This document shows positions 37,539-46,522 of a stretch of DNA of 49,766 nt, piece by piece. The stretch is from Nitrosomonadales bacterium. GTDB taxonomy: Bacteria; Pseudomonadota; Gammaproteobacteria; Burkholderiales; Gallionellaceae. Made by a program: the position numbers and the translations under genes. The notes beneath the pieces are model-generated. The model saw only the letters and a program-made list of their open reading frames with translations, did no database searches and had not been told where the DNA came from. The first letter of the stretch is position 1. Each line of letters starts with the position of its first letter. Where the stretch lies: contig JADKHS010000024.1 of assembly GCA_016721605.1 (NCBI GenBank), positions 1-49,766 on the forward strand, written 5' to 3'.

Positions 37539-38005
37539 TCCTCGGTTGAGTCGTCCACGGGCAACGCGGCCAAGGGTTCGACATCTGCTTCCGGTTTATA
37601 TCCCACAAACCAACCAGTACGTGGCGCATGCACCGGCACAATCACCAGACTTTTTCCTTCCAGACGAATATCTACTTCATCGGAAATTGCAGCGAGGTTA
37701 TCCATGCTTGGGTTGCCTTTGGGCGATAACATGCGGTGCAGGCTTTGCTGGGTTTGTCAGTCAGCACGGCCAGCTGTTCAAATCCCACTGTGGCATGCAC
37801 GAGGTCACGAAGGGTGAGGCGCGCTGTTTCCGGTTCGTCACTCAGAAACAAAGTTGCTGCTTCATCAAGCAGTGCTTTCGCAAACTCAGGATCGTGTTCA
37901 ACGCGCTCAATAACATGGCGGCGGACTTTGCCTTCTTCGCACCTTGTATTTGTAGTGCAATGCTTTTGCCTTATCAATATCTTTCTGCTGGCCGCGCTCG
38001 GTCAT
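37526..38005 (-). CDS. Chimeric antitoxin: HTH antitoxin N-terminus with MazE-like C-terminus (frameshifted)
   Basis: The ATG at 38005 has a near-perfect ribosome site (AAGGAGG) and lies 11 bases after the hsdS stop. The restored protein begins MTERGQQKDIDKAKALHYKY, then VRRHVIERVEHDPEFAKALL, DEAATLFLSDEPETARLTLR and DLVHATVGFEQLAVLTDKPS, KSLHRMLSPKGNPSMDNLAA, the DNA-binding helix region of a COG3636-type addiction antidote. It then changes directly to DEVDIRLEGKSLVIVPVHAP, RTGWFVGYKPEAD and EEWAW, the C-terminal half of MazE/PemI antitoxins. Two one-base breaks (near 37961 and an A missing near 37752) need repair. The MazE tail would neutralise the adjacent MazF. Confidence 0.7.
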
Positions 38006-38016
38006 GACATCCTCCT

Positions 38017-39175
38017 TCACGCCACCGTGACCTGGCCGTTCATCAGCATGGGCAGGAGCCAGTCGCGGAGCTGGGTGAGCTTCTTGTTTTCTGTTTCAGA
38101 TAGATTGATTTTTCCTAATAGGTTTCATTGACCGCATTGAAGAATTGAATAAATTTGTATCGGATCACAGGAACTTAAAGTGTCGTAGATTGCTCAGTCT
38201 GCTCTGGGCATCGTTGTTCGAGTGGAACCGCTAGACTGCGAAACAAGCGATTGTTCAATTTGTTTCATCTTAAAAAAAAGAATCATTTTGGCTCCTGGTT
38301 GGTCACGGTCAGACAGATTGATCAAAAGGTGCATAAACTGTGTCCAGGGAAATGACATCCTTATTTCACCACAAAATATCGCTTCCTGCATTGAAAACTT
38401 GAATCACTCGCTTGAAGATTATCAATGTTCCGCTCAGATCGAGAACAAAGATCATTTTCTTTTAGAAAGATATTGCAACATTTCGGCATTACATGCCGTG
38501 GTCTTAGCCACTGATGGGTCGTAATTGAATCGCCGTTCTTGAAACTCCAACTTCAGATAGAGATTTTACACTCCCACCCCTCCGGAATCTCTCGTTTCAG
38601 GGTGGCGTTGTAGACCATCTTGCCGCCGGAGGATTTGTAGGGTTTGCCGTTGGCGTCGGGGAAGTCGAACTGCACGAACCAGTAGTCGTACAGGGTCTTG
38701 GCCATCGATTCCAGCTCGGTGTTGATGCGGTTGTTGCAGTCGATTTTGGCGTCGAGGGCGGAGAGGACGGCGGCGATTTTCTTTTGTTGAACTCTGTCCT
38801 GAACAACTGGTACAGCCATTTCATGTAATTCATTGCGATTTACACCAGGCACAGCGCTTTTGTCAGAGGTTCTAATTCTCCCAAGGCAGCTGAGAAGATA
38901 GTAAATGTACTTTGGGTTGTTGCCCTTAAACGTGGTTACGTATAGCGCAGTATTGTGAGGCCGAATTTGCCATCAAGATAAATACATTCGGCCAAGGTTC
39001 CATATCGACCCGAACAATGTCCCACACCGTCAACCTTTGTACTCGTTGATATCCAGATGAAATAGGCTTTGAAACTCAAGTCGCCTTGAATGGAAAGGGT
39101 CCAGGCAAACGTTGCTTTTGGGGTGTCTGCCCCTTTTAACGGTGGCATTATAGTTCTCCAAGGCGCTTCGATGTG
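38017..39175 (-). pseudogene. hsdS: Type I restriction specificity subunit HsdS (multiply broken)
   Basis: HsdS-type segments occur in order on the minus strand but in different frames: CSGRYGTLAECIYLDGKFGL, TALYVTTFKGNNPKYIYYLL, AVPGVNRNELHEMAVPVVQD, VLSALDAKIDCNNRINTELE, MAKTLYDYWFVQFDFPDANG, YKSSGGKMVYNATLKREIPE, then a degenerate second target-recognition domain (38110-38553), and the end LTQLRDWLLPMLMNGQVTVA with stop at 38017-38019. At least four frame changes plus in-frame stops in both recognition domains mean decay rather than sequencing error alone. It immediately follows hsdM and precedes the antitoxin. Confidence 0.85.
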
Positions 39176-39178
39176 ACG

Positions 39179-40814
39179 TTATGCATTCCGCAACCCTGCC
39201 AGCTGCTTCTTGATTTCCTGCTCCAGCTCCGCCGATTCCTTGAACAGTGCATCCAGCCGTTCGTTAAAGCCCTCTAGCTTCTCGGCAAACTGCGCCGGCG
39301 TCAGATCTGCATATTCAATCTTCACCTCGAAAATATTGCCCGGCGCTGAGGCTGTAGTTCTTGGCGGCAATCTCGTCGTAGCTCACCACCACCGAGAAAT
39401 CCTCCACCGCCTGCTTGGCGTTGAAGGTGGCGATGATGCGGTTTTCCTCAGCATCGGAAAGCAGGGTTTTCTGATTCTTGCCGTCCTTGACCTTGGTGCC
39501 GAGGTTGGAGGCGTCGATCAGCACCACGCCTTCCTTGTTGGCGTCGTCGATGAAGAGGATGGAAACGTTGGTGCCGGTAGTGGCGAAGATGTTGCTGGGC
39601 ATGGAGACCACGCCGGCGAGCATTTTCTTGTCCACCAGATGCTCACGGATCTTCCTGTCGATGCCGCTTTGTGCGGTGATGAAGCCGGTGGGCACCACGA
39701 CCGCCGCCTTGCCGCCAGGTTTCAGCGAATAAATGATGTGCTGGAGAAAGAGCTGGTAGATGGCCATCTTGTCGACGGCTTGCTTGGGGATGTTTGGTAC
39801 CCCGGCGAAGAAGCGTTCCTGATGCTCCTTGGCGTCCAGCTCATTCCTGAAATCGCTGAAATCCATCTTGAAGGGCGGATTGGAGACGATGTAGTCGAAC
39901 TTCTTCAGCACCTTGCCCTCCCGGTGATAGGGGTGAAGCAGGGTGTTGCCCTGAATGATGTGGGGGATGGAGTGCACCAGATTGTTGAGGATGAGGTTCA
40001 GGCGCAGCAGGCTGGATGACTTCTGCGAGATGTCCTGCGAATAGATGCTGCAGCGTTGCTCGCCGATGGCGTGGGCGATGTTCATCAGCAGGGAGCCGGA
40101 ACCGGCTGACGGGTCGTAGCAACTGACATCCTTGACCTTGCCGCGCACCGCCTCCGGCACCAGGATGGCGGCCATGATTTTGGCGACTGCGTGCGGGGTG
40201 TAGTACTCGGCGTATTTGCCGCCGCTGTCTTTGTTGTAATCTTTGATCAGGTATTCAAACAGCGCAGCGTAGAAGTCATATTTCTGCGTGAAGATGCGCT
40301 CGAAGCTGAAGTCGCCTAGCTTGTTGATGAGGGCACGGCAGAAGGCGTCGCGTTTGGAGGGGTCGGAGATGAATTCGCTGACCCGGTCGAACAGGGTGAT
40401 CTTGGCGCCGCCATCGGTTTTCACCGCGAAGATTTCATTGTTGCTAATCGCGATGTCGCGCAGGGTGTCGTCGAAGAGCTTGGCGAATTCGGGCGCGGTC
40501 TGGCGGTTCCACAGGTGGGCGATGAAGTGCTCTGGTTTGAAGCGGGCCGTGTCCGGCCCCATCTGCATTTGCAGCATGTCCAGCTCGTCGGTACTCAGGC
40601 TGGCGATGGCTCGTTCCAACTTGTCAGCCAGCGCGAGGTCGGGCCGGATTTTCTTGGCTTGATAAGCGCATTTGTCATTGAGAAATTTATAGAGAAAGAC
40701 CTGGGTGATGATCTTGAATTCGTTGCCGTCGTTGCCCAAGCCATAGGCGGCGCAGATGGCTTTTATGCTATCGATCAGCTCACGCGTGCGTTGTTCAAAT
40801 TCCTGCGTTATCAA
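39179..40814 (-). CDS. hsdM: Type I restriction-modification DNA methyltransferase HsdM (frameshifted)
   Basis: N6-adenine methyltransferase subunit of the type I system. The start is TTG at 40814 (MITQEFEQRTRELIDSIKAI) with AGGAG seven bases upstream. HsdM_N is followed by SAM motif I DPSAGSGSLLMNIAHAIG and the catalytic NPPF motif in DYIVSNPPFKMDFSDF, then PGGKAAVVVPTGF, SMPSNIFATTGTNVSILF and SAGQYF. One extra T in a TTTT run at 39330-39333 shifts the frame; removed, it joins to EVKIEYADLTPAQFAEKLEG. Otherwise intact, about 544 codons, so the methyltransferase could outlive the nuclease. Confidence 0.92.
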
Positions 40815-40854
40815 AGGGGTGCTCCTGTGTTATTAAGGCTTCCATCTGCGCTAT

Positions 40855-41302
40855 CTCCCTCCCCTTCAAGGGGAGGGTTGGGGTGGGGATGGGGTCAAGT
40901 AGATTTGTTCTGTAAAGCAGTCCAGATAGCCTCGACCACTGCGTCAGTTTCTTGTAAAACTTGGTTGTTCCAAAATCGCAATACCTCAAATCCAGCTTCC
41001 TGCAAACGCCTGTCTCGTTCTCGATCCCGCTCGTTATCCAAGTGCTGGCCACCGTCAACCTCGACAATCAAGCTCCTTTCCAGACAGACAAAGTCCAATA
41101 CGAAATCCATGTACGGATGCTGGCGGCGAAATTTACAGCCAGCCAATTGCCGACTGCGTAGCCGTTGCCATAACCGAATTTCCGCATCGGTCATGCTGTT
41201 TCGCAGTGTTCGTTGAAGCTTTTTGACGATAATCGTGCGGTTTGTTTGAGCCTTCATCTCTACCCCATCCCCACCCCAGCCCTCCCCTTGAAGGGGAGGG
41301 AG
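40855..41302. mobile_element. DUF559 cassette bounded by 41-bp inverted repeats
   Basis: Positions 40855-40895 and 41262-41302 are inverted copies of one 41-base GC-rich sequence, differing at one base. Each copy contains its own palindrome (CCCTCCCCTT-C-AAGGGGAGGG) followed by GGGGTGGGGATGGGGT. The 366 bases between them are almost exactly the DUF559 gene: its stop codon touches the left repeat and its ATG is five bases inside the right one, where GGGGT from the repeat could act as ribosome site. The unit sits between hsdR and hsdM. Such palindromes recur in many proteobacterial genomes and translations of them often pollute DUF559 N-termini. Confidence 0.85.
40895..41257 (-). CDS. DUF559 (Vsr-like) endonuclease-fold protein
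   Basis: A 120-residue protein of the DUF559 family, whose fold is that of very-short-patch-repair/PD-(D/E)XK endonucleases. Visible motifs are MTDAEIRLWQRLRSRQLAGC, KFRRQHPYMDFVLDFVCLER, SLIVEVDGGQHLDNERDRER and RRLQEAGFEVLRFWNNQVL; the D in LDFV and E-x-D in VEVDGGQH are the expected metal ligands. The frame extends to 41323, but the first 22 residues (PPLQGEGWGGDG) are only the translated flanking repeat, so ATG 41257 is preferred. Sitting alone between inverted repeats, it may be the nuclease of a minimal mobile unit. Confidence 0.85.
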   Translation of the reverse strand: MKAQTNRTIIVKKLQRTLRNSMTDAEIRLWQRLRSRQLAGCKFRRQHPYMDFVLDFVCLERSLIVEVDGGQHLDNERDRERDRRLQEAGFEVLRFWNNQVLQETDAVVEAIWTALQNKST

Positions 41303-41346
41303 TTTTGCTTCACCCACTGACATTTACATAGCTTCACTATTTTTTG

Positions 41347-44300
41347 TTATGCCGACTTACTTCGAGAACCCGCAGCAAATTCATTCATGTATTCGGCCAC
41401 GACCAAGTGGTTGATAGTGCGGGAGGCATCGGGTGTAAGTTTGATTTTTTGTTGAGTCTGAAACTCGCCGATCACGATGGGTTGCATCATTCGTTCGAAA
41501 TAGCTTTCGTTATCCAGCAGTTGGGTGTTTTGCAGTACCTGTTCATCAGCCTGCTGTTTGACGCCCAAGAGAGCGTCAAACAGATTTCGCTCGGTTTGCG
41601 TAAGCGCGCCGCGCTCTTGCAGGCGCTTGTGGATGCGGGTGTATTTGGCATCGCCCCGGTATTTGGCGCGGAGCTGGTTGTTTTGGCGGTTCAGCTCTTT
41701 CACCTGGTCATGAATGGCGCCCAGCGCGCCGATGTTGGCAGTCATTTCTTCCTGCGTGACTTCGTTGAGTTTCTTTTTCTTGAACAGCCGCTCCAGCTCT
41801 TCCCTGAGGGTGATGAACTTGGGGTCTTGTTGGTCGAAGTTGTCAGCGAGCGCTTCGCGGGTCTGGCGCAAGGTGTTCTTGAGTTTGTCGGCCAGTACCA
41901 GCTCTTCTTCCTTGATCTTGGTGAACATGAAGAGCACGTCTTCCAGCGCAACATTGAGCAGGCTGCTGGTGTCGGTGGCCGATTCGATGCTTTCCTTGAG
42001 GTTGAGCAGGTCAAGGTGGTTGCAGGTTTCGCGGTAGAGCTGGTTGAGCTTGTGGAAGTCGAGCTGTTGCAACAAGCCGTAGTCGCCCTGAAGGCGGATC
42101 AGGTTATAGAGGCTGCGGGCATCGGTCAGCGCTTTCTTGAGCGCCAGCATGATGGCACGGTCCTGAATCTGGCTGATCTGCCGTGAAAACTCCTCGGCGT
42201 TTTCGATATTGAAGCTGAACAGGATGTCCTTGATTGTTTCGATTTCCTGCGCAATCTCTTCGGCGGATTTAAACAGGTTGGAGTAATGCTCCTGCTCGTC
42301 GCCCAGCTCCTCATTTAACTCTTTCAAGTAACGCTGGTTTGTTTCTTCAAACTCTTTACTGATATCAGCAAAATCGACGACGTAGCCGTAACGAAAATCC
42401 TTGTACGGGGCGATTAACACGGGTCAGCGCCTGCAGCAGGTTGTGTTAGCGGATCACCCGGCCGAGGTAGAGCTTCTTCAAGCGCTTGGCATCAAAGCCG
42501 GTTAGCAGCATATTGTAGACAAACAGCAGGTCGATTTTGCCTGCCTTGAAGTCTTCCACCCAATTCTTGCGCTCATCTTTGTTGCCCACGTCGTGCAGGA
42601 TCAGCGCGGCGCTTCGGGTGCGATTTTCAAGCAGAGTGCGGGCAGCGTAGCTTTCCGGTTGCGTGGCGGCGATCAGTTCTTGCGCGGAATCCTGCACGGC
42701 ATAAGCCGGTGTGGGCTGGGCTGCATAGACGGTATTGAAAATCTTGAACATCTGGTGGGCTTGATCGGCGCTGTCGCAGATGACCATGCCGCCGATGCTG
42801 GCATCGCCCAGCGCGCTGCGGCTCTTCTCGAAATCGCGCACGATGTAGTCGAGCATGGGCTCGACAAACTTCGGGTGTGCGTAGATGAGTTTGCGGTCGA
42901 TGTCTCCTTGCTGAAGCTCCACGGCCGCAAGCGCTTCTTGCAGCGAGAGCTTGTAGTTGGTGGCGATCTCTTCGCGGATCAGGCGCAGGGTGTAGCCGTC
43001 GGCGATGGAGGCGTTGTAGTAGTACTTGTGGATGTAGTCGCCAAACAGGGCGCGGGAATTGTAGTCATCGCCCAGCAGCGGCGTGCCGGTGAGGCCGATC
43101 TTGATGGCATTGCGGTCTGATTGGCTGAGATTGGCGAGAAAGCTGCCCTGCGGGTTGTAGCTGCGATGCACTTCGTCGAGAAAATAGACGCGCTGGATGC
43201 TGACGTCGTAGTCTTCGGCGTGCACCACATCCGGGTCGTCCTGAAATTTCTGGATATTGATCACGGTGATTTCAGGTTTGCCGGTGTGGTTGTGCAGCAC
43301 TTGCGTGGTCTTGATGTCGCGAGCAAAGGCATCGCGGCTATCAATGGTGTGCACGATCAATCCGCGCCCGGAAAATTCACGTTGCGCCTGGGTGAGTAGG
43401 TCGATCCGGTCGACGATGAAGTAGAACTTGGGGATGATGCCCCGGCGCTGAAAGTAGTCGGTGAGAAAACGGGTGTTGTAATAGGCTAGCGCGGTTTTGC
43501 CGCTGCCCTGAGTGTGCCAGATGATCCCCATGCGTACACCGGCATCCAGTTTCCGTTCAATCGCCTTGGTAGCGAAGATCTGCGGGTAACGCATGACGTG
43601 CTTATGCAGGCCGTCGGCCTCGTTCACATAGACAAGCGCAAAGCGCAACAGGAAGGCCAGCCGGTCACGGCTGAGCAACGATGTGCAGATGCGATTGGTC
43701 GGCGTGTCGGGCGCTTTATTGCTGAGAAATTCCGGGCTGTGCTTGATGACGTTGAGGTTGTTATCACGCAGCACCTCGTTTTCAAGCACATCATCCACGT
43801 CGGCCAGCAGGTCTGCCAGATTCAGCTCCTCTTCTTCGCGGAAGTAGTTAAAGACTGGCGAGTCATACGATGGGCTGGCGTAGAACGCCCCCTCGATAGG
43901 GTGCGGCGAACCGTCTTCGTACTCCATGTTGTTGGAGAAAACCATCAGCTGGGTAATGTTGATGAAGCGACGGAAACGGTGATTGCGGCAGCGCGTGATG
44001 ATGCGGTTGCGCTCGGCCAGCACGCCTTCACGGTTGTTGGGCTTCTTGACTTCGATGAATACCAGCGGCATGCCGTTGATGAGCACGGTGATGTCCGGCC
44101 GGAACTCGTCGTCGCCATTCTTGCAGGTTAACTCGGTGACGACATGAAAACTGTTGTTGCTGAAGTTCTCGAAGTCGATCAGTCGGATACCTGAGCGTTC
44201 CGTAAGCTTTTCGTAGAAGGCTTTGCCGAGGTCTTCGTTATCCAGCAGGAGTTTAACGTCGGTCAACAGCCGGTCGATGTCGTCACTCTCAATGCCGGGA

Positions 44301-44401
44301 TTAATCCGGGCGATGGCGGCACGAAACAAGTCTGGAAAGATATTGGTCTCTTCGTCCCATACAGCATTCTTGAGCGAAAGGTAGCGGTAGCCAAGCCGCA
44401 T
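41347..44401 (-). pseudogene. hsdR: Type I restriction endonuclease subunit HsdR (stop plus frameshift)
   Basis: HsdR couples a PD-(D/E)XK nuclease to a SF2 translocase. The nuclease motif is FRPDITVLINGMPLVFIEVK (D…E-x-K), Walker A is IIWHTQGSGKTALAYYNTRF, the DEAD-like box YFLDEVHRSYNPQGSF, and motif III IGLTGTPLLG. The frame ends at an in-frame TAA (42446-42448) after KLYLGRVIR; downstream the same frame still reads HNLLQALTRVNRP, the conserved continuation, and an extra base in CCCCG near 42407-42411 then shifts it to YKDFRYGYVVDFADISKEFE. The C-terminal helical domain runs to 41347. The N-terminus is also disturbed: upstream codons read QNPCVLHL before the ATG, so the true start may lie near 44438. 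Confidence 0.9.
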
Positions 44402-44463
44402 CAGATGCAGAACACAGGGATTTTGACTCTTGAGTCTTCACTAAAAATCATCAGACACCCCCC

Positions 44464-44480
44464 TGTAAAAGACTTTTACA
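44464..44480. promoter_or_regulatory. 17-bp perfect palindrome upstream of hsdR
   Basis: TGTAAAAGACTTTTACA is a perfect inverted repeat with 8-base arms and a single central base, about 25-60 bases before the likely hsdR start. This is the size of an operator for a small dimeric regulator; no controller gene is identified. Confidence 0.4.
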
Positions 44481-44509
44481 TCAAAATAAGTGTGCCCCTG
44501 CTGGCGCAC

Positions 44510-44546
44510 AAAAAGAAACAGCCAAACCACTGAAATGGCTTGGCTG
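44510..44546 (-). terminator. Rho-independent terminator (minus strand)
   Basis: On the minus strand CAGCCAAGCCA pairs with TGGTTTGGCTG (one bulge on each side) around a short loop, followed immediately by TTTCTTTTT. It lies just downstream of the tmRNA-like 3' end, as the terminator of an RNA gene would. Confidence 0.6.
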
Positions 44547-44581
44547 CAATGGTCTCCGGTGGTTTCTGGAGACCTTTAGAT

Positions 44582-44594
44582 TGGTGGGGCGGCG
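44582..44594 (-). other. tmRNA-3'-end-like sequence, candidate attachment site
   Basis: The minus strand reads CGCCGCCCCACCA, close to the CGCCGCCTCCACCA that ends many betaproteobacterial tmRNA genes, and is followed by a terminator. There is no tmRNA body upstream. A detached 3' end of this kind is what an element integrating into ssrA leaves behind. Match length is short, so this is tentative. Confidence 0.35.
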
Positions 44595-45146
44595 ATCCAC
44601 CGAATAACACGCCACAAGCCTTATAAATACAGACATTTTCTGTTTTTATAAATGCTATTACCCCGATAGTCTCAAAATACTGCCCAACTTGCTGCAATCA
44701 ATTTTCAGCTCTTATTGTGCAATTCAATCGAACTTTGGTTCGCTAGCATTCTACCATCGCGGCTTCACAAATAGCACAGGAAGCCACCTTGGCGCGGATG
44801 GGGAGCGTGGCAGGTGAGCGAGAATGGTGCAGCGTAACGCGACCCCGCGCAGCCTGACAGGTTTCTGAGTTGCCGCTTCCGGGCGATGATTTCAGCAAGT
44901 TGAACTTCGGCAATGTGCCATTTGCTGCCGGTCGAAGTGTGGATTCGTTGCCAAACCTGCGGTCGTGGATGGAAACATCGGGGACGAAGCAGACAACGCA
45001 GTCACCTGTTCAATGTTCTGGTTAACTACCTTGAGCGGAGTGAGCAACAATGCAAGGAAGTCAGGCGTGCTGTCCGAAAGGGGTTTGGTGGTTCGGTAGC
45101 GCAGATGTGCTTTAAGCGTATGGCCTTGGTAGGTCATTCGCGAGCC

Positions 45147-45891
45147 TTACTCATGATTGGAGTGCTTTAAAACAGGCATTCTAGCCTGCAACCAATGAGC
45201 AAATTTTTTTGGGTCCAGAAACAACGGGGGATTAGCGCTGCGCTGAATCCAGCCATCATTCACCGTCAATCCACCCCACTCCTCCAATATATCGAGCCTT
45301 ACCCGGTAACTTCTGTTTCTGAATTCACCAATATCCATGTATCTGGAAAACCTACCAGAAACACCTGACTTCCCACGAACGACTATATCCGTATTACTCA
45401 GATCTTTCCAACAGCCTCGTATGCGCGTTGAGATCAAATTCAGTTTCAGGAATGTCAGCCACCTGCCGAATAGAATCAACAACCAGTAATCCGGTTAGAG
45501 CATAAATAAGGCCCGGCTCACCATGTACCGAACGCAGGCTGGAATAAAACACTACCCAATCATTTTCGTTGAATGACAATAGCTTCTTGCCGCGAACCGC
45601 CGTATCACCATAGCTCAAATGATCAAAGTCGGGGTCAAGATGCATTCGTTGACAATGCAACTGTTGCGGTAACACAACCTCTAACCGATTGCGGCCAGAA
45701 AAATCTGCCAATGCAGGTGCGATGACGTTGTCATACAGCTTTTCCATCCCTGTCACATTTGGCTTGTTTTGCGGGATAGGCACATAGACAAAATCACCCG
45801 TTTCCGGATTACAAGGGCCGTTCCAGTTACCATAGGCCTGATCCACAGCCACACGAATCAGTATAACTTTGTCAGGTATTGGAAGATTCAT
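45147..45891 (-). CDS. Nmad3-like protein (nucleotide modification associated domain 3, frameshifted)
   Basis: Reconstructed protein of about 248 residues. It begins MNLPIPDKVILIRVAVDQAY, then GDFVYVPIPQ, HLDPDFDHLSYGDTAVRGK, WVVFYSSLRS and YALTGLLVVDSIRQVADIPE, and ends YRVRLDILEEWGGLTVNDG, IQRSANPPLFLDPKKFAHWL, all features I associate with the Nmad3 family predicted (Aravind and co-workers) to act with modified nucleotides. A missing G near 45415-45416 breaks the frame at FDLNAHTR. The ATG at 45891 overlaps the Nmad2-like stop (ATGA). Biochemical function is unknown. Confidence 0.7.
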
Positions 45892-46522
45892 TTTGGATTA
45901 CACCGCGAATAAACCTGATACTCGTCCTCGCTTTCATGGCATTTCGTTGTAATTTCAGCATGCGTGGGTTTGCCACAAACTTTAAATCCATACTTGGAAA
46001 CGATTGATTGGATAAATTGCTCAAATCTTTCGCGTGTTTGATCGGGATGATTTTTTACAAAATCCCCTAGGAAGACCGTCATAGAGATCAAATACTGATT
46101 CGATAATCGAACGATCACCTTCTCTGCCAAAATATACAAAACGATCACTCAACAGATTACGCGCTCGATCAAAACTAGGTGCAGCACCAAGATCATGCGG
46201 CAAATCTTCCGAATCGTGAAAGAGGCTATTGGGAACGTATTCATAAGCATTTCCAACCTTCCTGTAGATACAGTCAGGCCGTCCACGGTACGTTTCAGAA
46301 TCATAATAATCGCCATGATCAAGCACTTTTGTTACCTGAGCGATATAAATGAGTCGCTCTTTTAAATCGGCAACACTCTTACCACCAAAACCAATAATCC
46401 AGTCATCCACATCGGCAGCCTGTCTAATGCGCGGCTTGCAAATCGACAAAGACAATACGCCTTTGTGGATACAACCCCGGTGCGCCGCCATTATCGGCAA
46501 ACCAGTTTATAAAAACGCTAGA
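45888..46522 (-). CDS. Nmad2-like protein (nucleotide modification associated domain 2, frameshifted)
   Basis: Reconstructed protein of about 210 residues with the pattern of the Nmad2 family: an N-terminal ADNGGAP segment (46480-46510, disturbed frame), SLSICKPRIRQAADVDDWII, GFGGKS, RLIYIAQVTKVLDHGDYYDS, DCIYRKVG, HDSEDLPHDLGAAPSFDRAR, NLLSDRFVYFGREG. An extra G in the GGGG run at 46064-46067 breaks the frame; removed, it continues PRDFVKNHPDQTRERFEQF. AGGAGA at 46526-46531 marks the likely ribosome site, but no clean start codon remains. It is translationally coupled to the Nmad3-like gene. Confidence 0.7.

Larger units (their letters stand above)
44402..45146. other. 745-base region with operator, terminator and possible att site
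   Basis: No gene is supported; the short minus-strand frame at 44476-44697 has no family resemblance and crosses the hairpins. The region holds a perfect palindrome (44464-44480), a hairpin-plus-U-tract terminator, a second hairpin (GGTCTCC at 44551-44557 with GGAGACC at 44568-44574), and a tmRNA-like 3' end. The rest to 45146 shows nothing recognisable. Confidence 0.55.

Noticed and set aside
38222..38524. 100-codon plus-strand frame within the hsdS region
   Set aside because: It lies across the decayed second recognition domain of hsdS, has no ribosome site and no family; considered chance.
39210..40019. Long plus-strand open frames opposite hsdM, hsdR and the jet genes
   Set aside because: They are antisense shadows of GC-rich genes whose minus-strand products have clear domains.
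41258..41323. N-terminal extension of the DUF559 protein
   Set aside because: These 22 codons are the translated inverted repeat (PPLQGEGWGGDG) and are not part of the conserved domain.
44476..44697. 73-codon minus-strand frame next to hsdR
   Set aside because: It runs through two hairpins and a terminator and has no family-like features.
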